From Tolumonas osonensis (GTDB lineage Bacteria; Pseudomonadota; Gammaproteobacteria; Enterobacterales; Aeromonadaceae), in contig NZ_JACHGR010000009.1 of assembly GCF_014202415.1 (NCBI RefSeq), positions 100,049 through 164,048 on the forward strand: 64,000 nucleotides of DNA. Reading direction: 5' to 3'. A model generated the notes under the pieces. That model had not been told where the DNA came from, searched no databases, and saw nothing but the letters and a program-made list of their open reading frames with translations. The position numbers were made by a program, and so were the translations under genes. Shown piece after piece: positions 40,526 to 50,743 of this stretch (the first letter of the stretch is position 1; each line of letters starts with the position of its first letter).

Positions 40526-41302
40526 ATGCTGTTCTGGAATGCAGATCCGATTTTAATTCAGCTCGGCCCGATTGCTGTCCACTGGTATGGCGCACTGTTC
40601 GCTGCCGGATTTTTACTGGGTTATCAGTTAATGCAACGGATCTACCGTCAGGAAGGCCGCCCTACCGAACAACTGGATAAATTGCTGACCTACATTTTCA
40701 TCGGTACTGTCGTTGGCGCACGTCTGGCACATACCCTGATCTATGAACCAGGCTATTATCTGTCTCATCCCATCGACATTCTGAAAATCTGGGAAGGCGG
40801 ACTGGCCAGTCATGGCGGGGGGATTGGTGTATTGCTTGCGATCTGGCTGTTTGTCCGTCAGCATCCGGAAAACAAGTTTCTCTGGCTGGCCGATCGTCTG
40901 GCCATCCCAACGGCATTAACCGGATGCTTTATTCGTCTGGGTAACTTCATGAACTCGGAAATTATCGGCAACCCGACTGATGGCAGCTGGGGCGTGGTTT
41001 TTGAACGTATCGATACACTGCCACGTCATCCGGTACAACTTTATGAAGCCGCCAGCTACTTTGCGATTTTCGTCTTGTTGCTGATGTTGTTCCGTACTGC
41101 CAAAAGTAAACAACCTGGTTTCCTGTTCGGTCTGTTTCTGACCCTAGTATTCGCCGCCCGTTTTGTTATCGAATATTTCAAAACCCCACAGGCCGCCTAT
41201 GAAGCTGGCAATCTGATCTCGGTGGGCCAATGGCTGAGTGTGCCATTTGTTCTGGCGGGTATCCTGTTAATGCTGTTGTCCGGCAGAAAGAAAGCCCTCT
41301 GA
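40526..41302 (+). CDS. lgt: Prolipoprotein diacylglyceryl transferase
   Basis: 258 residues with seven hydrophobic segments. It has the Lgt signature region GLASHGGGIGVL and the conserved LTGCFIRLGNFMNSEIIGN. It attaches diacylglycerol to the lipobox cysteine of prolipoproteins in the inner membrane. In E. coli it is next to thyA; here it follows metE and is 15 kb from thyA. It is closed by a long perfect hairpin. Confidence 0.96.
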   Translation: MLFWNADPILIQLGPIAVHWYGALFAAGFLLGYQLMQRIYRQEGRPTEQLDKLLTYIFIGTVVGARLAHTLIYEPGYYLSHPIDILKIWEGGLASHGGGIGVLLAIWLFVRQHPENKFLWLADRLAIPTALTGCFIRLGNFMNSEIIGNPTDGSWGVVFERIDTLPRHPVQLYEAASYFAIFVLLLMLFRTAKSKQPGFLFGLFLTLVFAARFVIEYFKTPQAAYEAGNLISVGQWLSVPFVLAGILLMLLSGRKKAL

Positions 41303-41308
41303 ACCAGA

Positions 41309-41341
41309 CGGCAGTGATGCAGCATTAAGGCATCACTGCCG
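41309..41341. other. Perfect 12-bp hairpin after lgt
   Basis: CGGCAGTGATGC and GCATCACTGCCG pair perfectly around a nine-base loop, seven bases after the lgt stop. No T tract follows. It may still end transcription or stabilise the mRNA. Confidence 0.55.
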
Positions 41342-41411
41342 GATATGGCAGTTTCCAGAGTGCCTGCTGATACCGACAATCAGGGCCTATCCCTGATACA
41401 GCAGATTACTC

Positions 41412-41927
41412 ATGCGCACATCCGGTTTCACTTTCCTTGAACTGCTCGTCACACTGACAGTAGCGTCGGTGTTATTACTGCTCGGCATTCCCGGTTTACA
41501 ATACCTGCTTGCAGACAGCGCTTTGCAGACCGAAGGGTTTACCCTGCACCAAGCTTTGCACCGGGCCCGGACACAGGCGATAGACCATCAGACCGACGTC
41601 ATCGCTTGCCTCGCCAACAGGCAGGAACAATGTGCCACACAGGATTTCACGCATCTGCTGCTGTTCAGCGATGTCGACCAGAACCGTCAATTGTCCGTTC
41701 AAGACAAAGGCGACATCATTTTGCAGCGGTCTCCGTTATCCGGCAACGCATTAAACATTACCACCAACCAGCTGCTGTTTGTCTTTCAGCCTGACGGAAC
41801 ACTGGCCGGTACGCCGGGAACGATCCATCTTTGCAGTCCCCGGATCAACGAAGGCACAAATATCACCATCGCCATGAGCGGAAGGGTGCGGCGACAGACG
41901 GTCGATTGTCCAGATGCACAGCCTTAA
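41412..41927 (+). CDS. Type IV minor pilin, FimT/GspH family
   Basis: 171 residues with a type III signal peptide: a short leader MRTSG, cleavage before F6 and Glu at mature position 5 (FTFLELLVTLTVASVLLLLG). A GspH/FimT domain follows. It should prime or cap type IV pilus assembly. It is convergent with pilY1, and the two stop codons share TTAA. No strong ribosome site is seen. Symbol left blank because FimT and FimU cannot be separated here. Confidence 0.85.
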   Translation: MRTSGFTFLELLVTLTVASVLLLLGIPGLQYLLADSALQTEGFTLHQALHRARTQAIDHQTDVIACLANRQEQCATQDFTHLLLFSDVDQNRQLSVQDKGDIILQRSPLSGNALNITTNQLLFVFQPDGTLAGTPGTIHLCSPRINEGTNITIAMSGRVRRQTVDCPDAQP

Positions 41928-43882
41928 TATTCCGCCACTTTACGCGGCTTCAGTGCTTCCTCTAAACGAACGGCCTGCGATGCGCAATCTGTACTGCTAG
42001 CGGTGACGCCACTCAGCCACAATTGCTGTTTTTTTGCCTGATAGGCCAGCCCCGGATTTTCCAGCAACCGGTCATAAAACTGACTCACGGCGGCGGTGCC
42101 ATGAAACGAACCGGAGGCAAGATCGATTTTATACAGCCGGGTAACACCGATGGAGGTTTGCTCGCCAGCAGCAGGATTCGAAGGCGAAAAGGAAGAAAAC
42201 CAGGCTGTACCCGCAATCACATAGCCATTTCCAAATACCTGCTCATGTTGGGCAGGATCCAGATTCAGATACCAGCCCCGTATTAATGCATCAGCCGGCG
42301 CCTGATCATTGTTTTGAGAATAAGCGGGATGCAAATCCGTTAATTGTAACGGGGCCGGAATAGCTGTCTCCGGCTGATAAGGTGTGATCTGGCGATCCGG
42401 CAACGCAAAATAACGGTTATGAGCAACGTCGTTTGCTGGTTCCGCCCGATTGCCGCTGCCCATTAATACCCAGTCCGCCGGAACATCCGCAACCGCATCC
42501 GTACCGGTTTTGACCCGTAGCAATGAACGCACAATCACGGGCTGTCCAAAGAAACGAAGATGCGCATTGTTGCCATGGCCGCCATCCGGACTATCACCCC
42601 CACCCAGCGCCGCCAGTTTGCTCATCCGCCAATCCGAAAAATGGCCGGACATATCCAGTCGCCAGACGTTACCCCCCATATCACCCACATATAACCGGTC
42701 TGAACTACCATCCCGTTCGTTCTCCAGTACCGCGACTGTTGCCGGGATCGCATCTGTCAGTGGTGCCTGTAAATTGGTTTGGCCATTGGCCTCCGGACTG
42801 ATGGAAAATAGTTTTTTCCCCGAATCGGCATCAATGAAGTAAATAGCTTTTCCGACAGAAACCGATAGTTCCGCTGACCTCCGGTGGTGGGGCATATAAC
42901 CACCCGCCACAATGACAACGGGCGTGCTGCTGGCCGACACACTGTTTTTATCAGACAGATAAACCAATTGAGGTTCGGACCAGGTTTCACCTAATAGCCG
43001 GTAAGCTCCATCAGCATCATTGCCATCAATTTTCCATTTCAGGGACGGATGATCCGGATCCGTCAGATCCAACGCATAATAACTCCGTCCGCCCTGCCGC
43101 AAACCAAAGAAAATCCAGAGCCGATCACCTTCTGCCGCTTCAATAACACCATCCCGATCTTTATCGTCATGGAACACGGTAATCACACCATCCAGAGCAT
43201 ACCGCCTGGATTTAAAACTCAGATCCGGTTGTTCTGCCATATGCGATAAAAATTCGGCCGGAATGAAAGCCCAGGATTCACTCACTGTATTGGCCTTATC
43301 ACTGAATAAATGCAGTATGCCGTGATTGGTGCCGAGCAGAATGCGCCGATCCCGCCCTTGATGTTGAAAACCATAATCCAGAATCCGGGGCTGACTGTGC
43401 ATACTGTCTCCCAGCCACGACGGGATCGCTTTTTGTTGTTCTTCCGATAACCTAACCAGCTGGAATTGCTGATTTTTAACTCCGGATGTAAATAACCGAC
43501 GCATGGATTGTGTCGTCAGGATGGTATGGACTTCATCTTGCTGCCGGGAATCCGTGATCGTCGAAGCCCAGAAACTGCGTGCTTCCGATAATGCATTCCC
43601 CTGACAATTGAAAACGGAAAAACCATTCTGATCGATGACTTTCCCTTCATTTGTAAAACGAAATTTTTTTAAGTTCCCTGACCAGCCGTTTTCAGCTGAA
43701 TAACCGAATGAAGATAAATAAAGCCACTCTCCGGCTATCACCGGCGCAGAAAAATAATATGAGTGAGTAAGTTGTTTTACATCTGACCAGAGGTCAACAT
43801 CATCACTGTGAGCTACCGGAATTATGCCTGTGAACATGAGTGCCAGCAGACAAATAATGACTGCCCTCGAATATTTAATCAT
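41924..43882 (-). CDS. pilY1: PilY1-like pilus tip adhesin, short form
   Basis: 652 residues, much shorter than the roughly 1000-1150 of typical PilY1/PilC1 proteins. The signal peptide is at 1-26 (ending PVAHS). The C-terminal PilY1 beta-propeller is recognisable (ALDGVITVFHDD, LYVGDMGGNVWRLDMSG). A canonical EF-hand-like loop lies at residues 240-251 (DKDRDGVIEAAE). The N-terminal von Willebrand A-type region is missing. It overlaps pilX by eight bases and ends the minor-pilin operon. Adhesion or retraction control is inferred from the family. Confidence 0.8.
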   Translation of the reverse strand: MIKYSRAVIICLLALMFTGIIPVAHSDDVDLWSDVKQLTHSYYFSAPVIAGEWLYLSSFGYSAENGWSGNLKKFRFTNEGKVIDQNGFSVFNCQGNALSEARSFWASTITDSRQQDEVHTILTTQSMRRLFTSGVKNQQFQLVRLSEEQQKAIPSWLGDSMHSQPRILDYGFQHQGRDRRILLGTNHGILHLFSDKANTVSESWAFIPAEFLSHMAEQPDLSFKSRRYALDGVITVFHDDKDRDGVIEAAEGDRLWIFFGLRQGGRSYYALDLTDPDHPSLKWKIDGNDADGAYRLLGETWSEPQLVYLSDKNSVSASSTPVVIVAGGYMPHHRRSAELSVSVGKAIYFIDADSGKKLFSISPEANGQTNLQAPLTDAIPATVAVLENERDGSSDRLYVGDMGGNVWRLDMSGHFSDWRMSKLAALGGGDSPDGGHGNNAHLRFFGQPVIVRSLLRVKTGTDAVADVPADWVLMGSGNRAEPANDVAHNRYFALPDRQITPYQPETAIPAPLQLTDLHPAYSQNNDQAPADALIRGWYLNLDPAQHEQVFGNGYVIAGTAWFSSFSPSNPAAGEQTSIGVTRLYKIDLASGSFHGTAAVSQFYDRLLENPGLAYQAKKQQLWLSGVTASSTDCASQAVRLEEALKPRKVAEY

Positions 43883-44321
43883 TATTTATTCCTGAATAAG
43901 TACTTTGAAAAAATGGCAACTCAACTGTCATTACGGCAGAATTTTTATTACTCAATCGTGCTGATTTGGTAAGAATAATATCAATATAACGACAACGTTT
44001 AATTACATTATTGCTACTGACCAAAGTGGTCCGGCTGCATGGCATTTTGTATTGCCTGTTGGTCTGAAACATGTCCTTCGTGCTATCTCTTTTTTCTTTA
44101 CTATCCCCCGTGAACTCTTCCAGTAATTGCCGTAAGTCAGGTTGCGTCCAAAAATCCTGTACTTGAGAATCCAGACTAGCCAGAGCATTGATTCGGTGGC
44201 TGCTGGCGGCACTCATTTTCATTTGTTCCCGCCCCCACTGCATCACAGAAACCGCCATCAGAGTCAGAGGTAACATCAGAATCAATACGAGCGCCAATAT
44301 CATCCCGTTCTGTTTTGTCAT
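43875..44321 (-). CDS. pilX: PilX-like minor pilin
   Basis: 148 residues. The start has a short leader and a hydrophobic helix (MTKQNG, then MILALVLILMLPLTL) without Glu at position 5, as is common in PilX/GspK-type minor pilins. The body is poorly conserved and rich in Ser, Thr and Asn. Starts at ATG 44321, TTG 44330 or ATG 44303 are possible; the first is adopted. Identity rests on position between pilW and pilY1 and on the hydrophobic start. Confidence 0.7.
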   Translation of the reverse strand: MTKQNGMILALVLILMLPLTLMAVSVMQWGREQMKMSAASSHRINALASLDSQVQDFWTQPDLRQLLEEFTGDSKEKRDSTKDMFQTNRQYKMPCSRTTLVSSNNVIKRCRYIDIILTKSARLSNKNSAVMTVELPFFQSTYSGINND

Positions 44322-44326
44322 ACCTA

Positions 44327-45337
44327 TCAATGTAATACATTCCCCACAGCGGCATTGCGAAACTGCACACTGGATTGCAGTACCAGGCGTTGGTAACCAT
44401 CATTGAACGGAGCCAGTTTTTGATCACCTAACTGATAAGTCTGTTGATTAAGAAATCCCGGAGAGGGCTCCAGCGCCCTGATCAGCAAAAAAAGCTGGAT
44501 CCCGGTTATCGCAAACGTATTCCAGATTGCCGGGGTTATTTTTTCCGGCGGCAGGTATTTATCCGCCAGACCATCGGCCGGCACAGATTCATCCACCGCA
44601 ACCAACACCCGCAGTCGTTCCACCCCTTGCACCAATGGCAGGCTGTATGCGGCATTCATCTGATCTGTCAGCTGGATCAACCGAAGTTCCGGGATGTTAT
44701 CTAGTTGCTGGATATAATAGACATGATGCTGGAATTCCCGGATTTGGGCCGAAGACAGGGTTGATAAATCATCCGTAGCCGCCTTATCGTTACCGGCAAA
44801 AAACAGTGCCTGTCTAACATTGGCAGCCAAATAAATACGTTGCGAATTACGGCTGATTTCTAGTTTTCCAACAGGAAAACCGACTTCCCGTTTTAACGAT
44901 AAGACATCACTCTCAGGCTGTAATCGCACTTTCTTTAAACAACCTAGTTCTGCATTTAAAACACCGCGCGAATCCACGTGTCTCGCCAGAAAGGGTCTTA
45001 ATATGCCATTGTCACCGGATGCAGGTAATGATCCCCCCGGCTCACCCCGTTCATCCCGGCAATCATGGGCTTCCGTCAGTTTCAGTCGTGATTTAACATT
45101 GCCATCAAGACGCAGGGGCTGTCCTGTCATATCACCGAAAAACCCGGTCTGTCTTAAATCCTGCAATAACAGATTCATTGCCAGGCGGCCGTTTTCCTGT
45201 AATTCATTGTAGATCTGCAACTGATGGTTGTTATTTCGAGACATCACATAAACCGAGAATGCACCAGAAAGTAAAAACAACCCTATCGTGCTGGAAATTA
45301 ACCACTCAAGAAGAGTAAATCCCCGTGATAATTTCAT
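44327..45337 (-). CDS. pilW: PilW-like minor pilin
   Basis: 336 residues. The leader MKLSRG is followed by FTLLEWLISSTIGLFLLSG with Glu at mature position 5, and then the typical PilW segment ELQENGRLAMNLLLQDLRQTGFFG. It belongs to the minor-pilin tip complex. Its start overlaps the pilV stop as ATGA. Confidence 0.88.
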   Translation of the reverse strand: MKLSRGFTLLEWLISSTIGLFLLSGAFSVYVMSRNNNHQLQIYNELQENGRLAMNLLLQDLRQTGFFGDMTGQPLRLDGNVKSRLKLTEAHDCRDERGEPGGSLPASGDNGILRPFLARHVDSRGVLNAELGCLKKVRLQPESDVLSLKREVGFPVGKLEISRNSQRIYLAANVRQALFFAGNDKAATDDLSTLSSAQIREFQHHVYYIQQLDNIPELRLIQLTDQMNAAYSLPLVQGVERLRVLVAVDESVPADGLADKYLPPEKITPAIWNTFAITGIQLFLLIRALEPSPGFLNQQTYQLGDQKLAPFNDGYQRLVLQSSVQFRNAAVGNVLH

Positions 45338-45906
45338 AACTGCATTTGCATCATATATTGCCGCCGCCCCGTCTCATGCTGACCACATGCATCATTTAAA
45401 ACAGGAGCCATGAACGATTTATCCGCATTATTAACAGTCCAGTTAACCGTTAAATCAGCATTAATTGCTGATTCAGTTTTATGGCGTTTTAATGACAAGC
45501 AAACGGAGGCGGAAGATGATGGAAATGCACTGGCCAAATGTTGCTGCCACGCAGCCACGTCATGCAGGATTAAATCGGTATAACGGTTCTTTTGATTTTT
45601 ATTGCTAGCCGTAAATAAAACGGATGCGGATTGATTATGAATATTTAATTGATATGAGCCATTACCCGTTAACAAAACAGACTTAAGCCAGGCTATTTTG
45701 CTCATACGCAAATGTTCCATAATGTCATTTGCAATATAGACCACCTGAGTATGTTGTCTGGCCTCATAAGAAAACTTTGAGGCGAATCCGTACATGCCGG
45801 CAATACCCAGTAAACCAACGGTCAGAATCACAGAGCTGATCATCACTTCCAGTAACGCAAAGCCTTGCTGCAGTGTGACTGAACAAGCGGGGTTATTCTT
45901 AGACAT
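45334..45906 (-). CDS. pilV: PilV-like minor pilin
   Basis: 190 residues. A 15-residue leader ends QQG, then FALLEVMISSVILTVGLLGIA with Glu at mature position 5. The composition is AT-rich compared with flanking genes. It belongs to the minor-pilin tip complex and overlaps pilW by four bases. Confidence 0.85.
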   Translation of the reverse strand: MSKNNPACSVTLQQGFALLEVMISSVILTVGLLGIAGMYGFASKFSYEARQHTQVVYIANDIMEHLRMSKIAWLKSVLLTGNGSYQLNIHNQSASVLFTASNKNQKNRYTDLILHDVAAWQQHLASAFPSSSASVCLSLKRHKTESAINADLTVNWTVNNADKSFMAPVLNDACGQHETGRRQYMMQMQL

Positions 45907-45912
45907 TGCGTG

Positions 45913-46317
45913 TTACCAGCAGCGTTCATGACTGGAGCTATCCCGGGAACCATCCTGAGCCAGAGAAAACACCTGACAATCAGGATCGCTACTTTGCGAG
46001 CCGGTAGCCACTGCTGTTAACAAAAAAGCAGAATCAGAGACGGAAGCTGTAATGTGGTAATAACCATTTTCCGTCAGATACCCGTTATCTGCCGTGGTGT
46101 CCAGACCCAGAGCTGATAGGCGGGCATAATGTTGTGCCTGCAGAAAGAATCGCTCCTGCAGACCAGCAATATACATCAGCGCATTACGCGCTTCCGCACG
46201 CCGGCATTCACGCACGTAATGAGAAAGCGCCGGATAAGCAACCGAGGCCAGTATGCCCACGATCGCCATCGTGAGAACAAGTTCAGTTAGTGTCAGACCC
46301 CGCGCCCGTCGCCACAT
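45913..46317 (-). CDS. pilE: PilE-like minor pilin
   Basis: 134 residues. The leader MWRRARG is followed by LTLTELVLTMAIVGILASVAYP; Glu is at mature position 5, but Leu replaces the usual Phe at position 1. The PilE pattern YVRECRRAEARNALMYIAGLQERFFL is clear, and two Cys near the C-terminus could form the usual disulfide. AGGAA lies upstream. It is first in the operon, whereas PilE is usually last. Confidence 0.85.
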   Translation of the reverse strand: MWRRARGLTLTELVLTMAIVGILASVAYPALSHYVRECRRAEARNALMYIAGLQERFFLQAQHYARLSALGLDTTADNGYLTENGYYHITASVSDSAFLLTAVATGSQSSDPDCQVFSLAQDGSRDSSSHERCW

Positions 46318-46405
46318 TTATTCATTCCTGCATATGACTCTTCAATGCATTCATTTTAATAAGAGTCGGAGAATAAAAATGGCTGACAAAAACGGCAGGG
46401 GAATG

Positions 46406-47338
46406 CTAAATCCGCAACTCTGCTGGTACCTCAAATACGGTATCTTCAGTAACACCGTTCATTTGTTCCAGTTCGTTCCCCCCCAACTGATACAAACGAT
46501 CGATGACATTCTGTACCAGCACCTCCGGCGCAGAGGCTCCCGCAGTAACACCAACGGTGTTTACACCGCTAAACCACTCATCCTGCAATTGAGAAGCATC
46601 ATCCAGCAGGTAAGCCCTGGTACCAAGACGTTCGGCCAATTCCCGTAACCGGTTAGAATTGGATGAGTTTTTCGATCCAACCACCAGCATGACTTCAACC
46701 TGAGGAGCCAATGCCCTCACGGCATCCTGTCGGTTTTGCGTGGCATAACAGATATCATCTTTACGAGGCCCCTGAATGGCAGGGTAATGCTCACGTAAGG
46801 CATTAATGACATCCCGGGTTTCATCCACGCTGAGCGTCGTCTGTGTGACAAAACTGATATTTTCCGGCTGTTGCACCGGCAAGCTGTCCACCTGATTGAC
46901 ATCTTCTACCAGATACATTCCGGTGCCATTTTCATCATACTGCCCGAGAGTACCCTCCACTTCAGGATGGCCTTTGTGACCGATGAGGATGACTTCCTGA
47001 CCTTTACGGCTAGCGCGGTGAACTTCCATATGTACTTTGGTTACCAGAGGACAGGTGGCATCAAATACCTGCAACCCCCGATTTCTGGCCTCATCACGCA
47101 CACTTTTAGGTACACCGTGTGCAGAAAAAATCACCGTATTACCATCCGGGATTTCATCCAGTTCATCGACAAAAATAGCGCCCATGGCCTTCAGTTCATC
47201 AACCACATATTTGTTGTGAACCACTTCATGACGCACATAGATTGGCGCGCCAAATTTATGCAGGGCATTTTTGACAATGGTGATTGCTCTATCGACGCCG
47301 GCACAAAAACCGCGTGGATTCGCTAACAGAATTTTCAT
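46406..47338 (-). CDS. ispH: 4-hydroxy-3-methylbut-2-enyl diphosphate reductase
   Basis: 310 residues. The first iron-sulfur cysteine is C12 in [12 protein letters not shown]; the others are in [11 protein letters not shown] and the later ICYATQNRQ region. It makes IPP and DMAPP in the last step of the MEP pathway. It is downstream of lspA, separated by a hairpin, with no fkpB between them. Confidence 0.97.
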   Translation of the reverse strand: MKILLANPRGFCAGVDRAITIVKNALHKFGAPIYVRHEVVHNKYVVDELKAMGAIFVDELDEIPDGNTVIFSAHGVPKSVRDEARNRGLQVFDATCPLVTKVHMEVHRASRKGQEVILIGHKGHPEVEGTLGQYDENGTGMYLVEDVNQVDSLPVQQPENISFVTQTTLSVDETRDVINALREHYPAIQGPRKDDICYATQNRQDAVRALAPQVEVMLVVGSKNSSNSNRLRELAERLGTRAYLLDDASQLQDEWFSGVNTVGVTAGASAPEVLVQNVIDRLYQLGGNELEQMNGVTEDTVFEVPAELRI

Positions 47339-47360
47339 GATGCCCCCTCAGAGCCGAGTA

Positions 47361-47387
47361 AAACAAAGCCGGTATAAATACCGGCTT
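47361..47387 (-). terminator. Terminator between lspA and ispH
   Basis: Read on the minus strand, AAGCCGGTA and TACCGGCTT form a nine-base-pair stem around TTTA, followed by TGTTTT. It closes ribF-ileS-lspA, so ispH probably has its own promoter. Confidence 0.75.
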
Positions 47388-47413
47388 ATCATATCGCAGA
47401 TGTTAGTTGTTCG

Positions 47414-47908
47414 TTACTTATCGGTGGGTTTCTTAATAAAACCATCCAGAATAATCAGTACTGCGCCACAGCTGATGGCCATATCGGCGACATTGAATGC
47501 CGCAAAGTGATAAAGGTCCTGCCAGTGGAAATCAAGAAAATCGACGACATGGCCATAAACCAGTCGGTCAATCAAATTCCCGATCGCGCCACCAATCACC
47601 AGACTGTATGCCAGAGTGGACAGCGAACATTTAGCCGGTGCTTTTGCCATGGCAACGGCAAGGACGCCCGAAATCGCCACCGCCAATCCGCTGAACAACC
47701 AGCGCTGCCAGCCTTCGGCATCGGCCAGAAAACTGAACGCAGCACCGGTGTTATACACATGCACCAGATTAAAAAACGACGTGACATACACACCATGACC
47801 GTACGGGATCTGCTGCATAATGGTCAGCTTGGCAATTTGATCCAATACAATCGCGAACACCGCCAGCCACAGCCAGCGGAGTCCTGTTCCGGTCAGTAAT
47901 TTCATCAT
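47414..47908 (-). CDS. lspA: Lipoprotein signal peptidase
   Basis: 164 residues with four transmembrane helices. The catalytic aspartates lie in [11 protein letters not shown] and VVDFLDFHW. It removes signal peptides from prolipoproteins after Lgt has modified them (lgt at 40526). It overlaps ileS by four bases. Confidence 0.96.
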   Translation of the reverse strand: MMKLLTGTGLRWLWLAVFAIVLDQIAKLTIMQQIPYGHGVYVTSFFNLVHVYNTGAAFSFLADAEGWQRWLFSGLAVAISGVLAVAMAKAPAKCSLSTLAYSLVIGGAIGNLIDRLVYGHVVDFLDFHWQDLYHFAAFNVADMAISCGAVLIILDGFIKKPTDK

Positions 47909-50721
47909 GCGAACCGGCGAACTTCGCCTGCTCCGGCCACGTTGGTCACGCAGCGACCACAGATATCACCGTGACCTTCGTGTGAACCCACATCTTCTAC
48001 ATGATGCCAGCAACGCTCACACTTCGCCGCACCGCTTGCAGCTACCTGTAACCACAAACCGGCAACATCGGTCGCCTGTGCATTTTCCGGCTGCGCATCG
48101 GCGATCTGAACGGCCGCTTTAGAGGTCAGCAAGACGAAACGCAGTTCATCACCCAGCAGACGCAGTTTCGCCGCCAGTTCATCATTGGCGAACAGCGTAA
48201 CTTCTGCCTGCAGTGAGCTGCCGATCAGCTTGTCGTTACGCGCCACTTCCAGTGCTTTGTTGACTTCAGCACGGACCGCCAGCAACTGAGCCCAGTAAGC
48301 ATCATCCAGCGCTTCGCCCTGCTGCAGACCGAACAGGCCGGCATACCATTCATCCGTCATGACAAACTGGTCACGCTGCCCCGGCAACAATTGCCAGATC
48401 TCTTCGGCGGTGAAGCTCATGATTGGTGCCATCCAGCGCACCATGGCTTCCACAATATGGAACAGTGCGGTCTGACAGGAACGACGGGCAATACTGTCGG
48501 CTTTCGCGGTGTATTGACGATCCTTGATGATATCCAGATAGAAAGAGCCCATCTCTACCGAGCAGAACTGCATCAGTTTCTGGGTCACGATATGGAAATC
48601 ATAGTTTTCATACGCGGCAATGATCTCTTCCTGCACGGCTTTCGCACGACCTACCGCCCAGCGATCCAGCACCACCATCTCTTCCGGCAGCACCATGTCC
48701 GTTTCAGGATTGAAACCGTTCAGGTTCGCCAGGAAGAAACGCGCAGTATTACGGATACGACGATAAGCATCCGCAGAACGTTTCAGGATTTCGTCAGAAA
48801 CCGTCATTTCACCGGTGTAATCGGTTGAGGCAACCCACAGACGCAGAATATCCGCACCCAGTTTGTTCATCACATCCTGCGGACTGACAACGTTGCCCAG
48901 TGATTTGGACATCTTGCGGCCAGAGCCATCCACGGTGAAACCGTGTGTCAGTACCTGACGGTATGGTGCCTGATGCTTCATGGCAACACCGATCATCAGG
49001 GAAGACATGAACCAACCACGGTGCTGATCTGAACCTTCCAGATACATATCCGCAGCATGACCGTTAAACTCTGGGCGTACGTCGACGACTGAGGCATGAG
49101 TCGAGCCTGAGTCAAACCAGACATCCAGTGTATCCGGCACTTTGTCATAGTCGGCGGCTTCCGCACCCAGCAGTTCAGCCGGATCCAGATCCCACCATGC
49201 CTGAATACCTTTGGCTTCAACGCGGTTAGCGACTTCTTCCATCAGTTCCAGTGCGCGAGGATGCAGTTGCTGGGTTTCTTTGTGAACAAACAACGCAATC
49301 GGTACACCCCAGGTACGCTGACGGGAGATACACCAGTCAGGGCGGTTTTCAACCATCGCTTCGATACGGTTCTGACCCCATTCAGGGATCCAGCGCACGC
49401 CTTTAATTTCGGACAATGCTTTCTGACGCAGGCCTGCCTGTTCCATGCTGATAAACCACTGCGGAGTAGCACGGAAAATAATCGGTGTTTTATGGCGCCA
49501 GCAATGCGGATAGGAGTGCAGATAGGACTCATGATGCAGCAGTGCACCACGCTCGCGCAGTACATCCACGACTTTGTCGTTGGCTTTGAAAACATGCTGA
49601 CCGGCAAACAGTGGCGTATCGGCCAGATAGGTACCGTTGCCGGCAACCGGGTTGGCAACTTCCAGATTGTATTTGTTACCCACCACGAAGTCTTCCTGAC
49701 CATGACCAGGTGCAGTATGAACAGCACCGGTACCGGAGTCGGTGGTAACGTGATCACCCAGTACCACAGGAACAGTAAAGTCATAGAACGGGTGATGGAA
49801 ACGCAATAATTCCAGCTCTGAACCTGAACAACGTCCCAGGATAGAGAAGTCGGTGATCTTGGCCCGGGCCAGTACGGATTCGTACAATGCCGCACCCAGC
49901 ACCAGACGTTCCGGCTGTTCGCCATTGACCTGCACCAGCACGTAGTCCAGCTCCGGATGCAGTGCTACACCACGATTGGCAGGCAGTGTCCATGGCGTAG
50001 TGGTCCAGATCACGACCGACAGCGGGCCTTCGCCAGCAGCGCCAAATTTCCCCGCCACCAGCGCTTCATCTTCGGCACGGAAGCGTACGTCGATAGCAGG
50101 AGATTTCTTGTCGTAATATTCCACTTCCGCTTCAGCCAGCGCCGAACCGCAATCGGTACACCAATGCACTGGTTTGGACCCTTTGTGCAAATGGCCGTTG
50201 GCAATGATCTTGCCCAGAGAACGAATAATGTTAGCTTCGGTGTTGAAGTCCATGGTCAGGTAAGGATGTTCCCAGTCACCTAACACACCCAAACGGATAA
50301 AATCCGCTTTCTGCGCTTCTACCTGGGTCTTGGCATACTTACGACATTCTTCACGAAACTCGGCAGCCGTGACTTTTTCGCCCGGCTTGCCCACCATGCC
50401 TTCTACCTTCAGCTCAATCGGCAGACCATGACAGTCCCAACCCGGTACATATGGCGAATCAAAACCGGATAACCCTTTGGATTTGATAATAATATCTTTC
50501 AGGATTTTATTGACTGAGTGACCAATATGAATGCTGCCATTCGCATATGGCGGGCCATCGTGCAGAATGAATGGTTTTTTACCTGCTTTGGCTTTGCGGA
50601 TTGCACCGTACAAATCCTGTTTGTACCAGTTCTTCAGCATTTCCGGCTCACGTTTCGCCAGATCACCACGCATCGGAAACGCTGTTTCCGGCAGGTTCAA
50701 AGTATGTTTATAGTCGCTCAT
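47905..50721 (-). CDS. ileS: Isoleucyl-tRNA synthetase
   Basis: 938 residues. HIGH (ANGSIHIGH) lies near residues 58-66, KMSKS at 603-607 and the C-terminal zinc site CERCWHH...CGRC. The editing domain is in between. It charges tRNA-Ile. AGGA precedes the ATG, and the gene lies in the ribF-ileS-lspA block. Confidence 0.98.
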   Translation of the reverse strand: MSDYKHTLNLPETAFPMRGDLAKREPEMLKNWYKQDLYGAIRKAKAGKKPFILHDGPPYANGSIHIGHSVNKILKDIIIKSKGLSGFDSPYVPGWDCHGLPIELKVEGMVGKPGEKVTAAEFREECRKYAKTQVEAQKADFIRLGVLGDWEHPYLTMDFNTEANIIRSLGKIIANGHLHKGSKPVHWCTDCGSALAEAEVEYYDKKSPAIDVRFRAEDEALVAGKFGAAGEGPLSVVIWTTTPWTLPANRGVALHPELDYVLVQVNGEQPERLVLGAALYESVLARAKITDFSILGRCSGSELELLRFHHPFYDFTVPVVLGDHVTTDSGTGAVHTAPGHGQEDFVVGNKYNLEVANPVAGNGTYLADTPLFAGQHVFKANDKVVDVLRERGALLHHESYLHSYPHCWRHKTPIIFRATPQWFISMEQAGLRQKALSEIKGVRWIPEWGQNRIEAMVENRPDWCISRQRTWGVPIALFVHKETQQLHPRALELMEEVANRVEAKGIQAWWDLDPAELLGAEAADYDKVPDTLDVWFDSGSTHASVVDVRPEFNGHAADMYLEGSDQHRGWFMSSLMIGVAMKHQAPYRQVLTHGFTVDGSGRKMSKSLGNVVSPQDVMNKLGADILRLWVASTDYTGEMTVSDEILKRSADAYRRIRNTARFFLANLNGFNPETDMVLPEEMVVLDRWAVGRAKAVQEEIIAAYENYDFHIVTQKLMQFCSVEMGSFYLDIIKDRQYTAKADSIARRSCQTALFHIVEAMVRWMAPIMSFTAEEIWQLLPGQRDQFVMTDEWYAGLFGLQQGEALDDAYWAQLLAVRAEVNKALEVARNDKLIGSSLQAEVTLFANDELAAKLRLLGDELRFVLLTSKAAVQIADAQPENAQATDVAGLWLQVAASGAAKCERCWHHVEDVGSHEGHGDICGRCVTNVAGAGEVRRFA

Positions 50722-50743
50722 CAGTCCTAAATTCCATCAGGGT

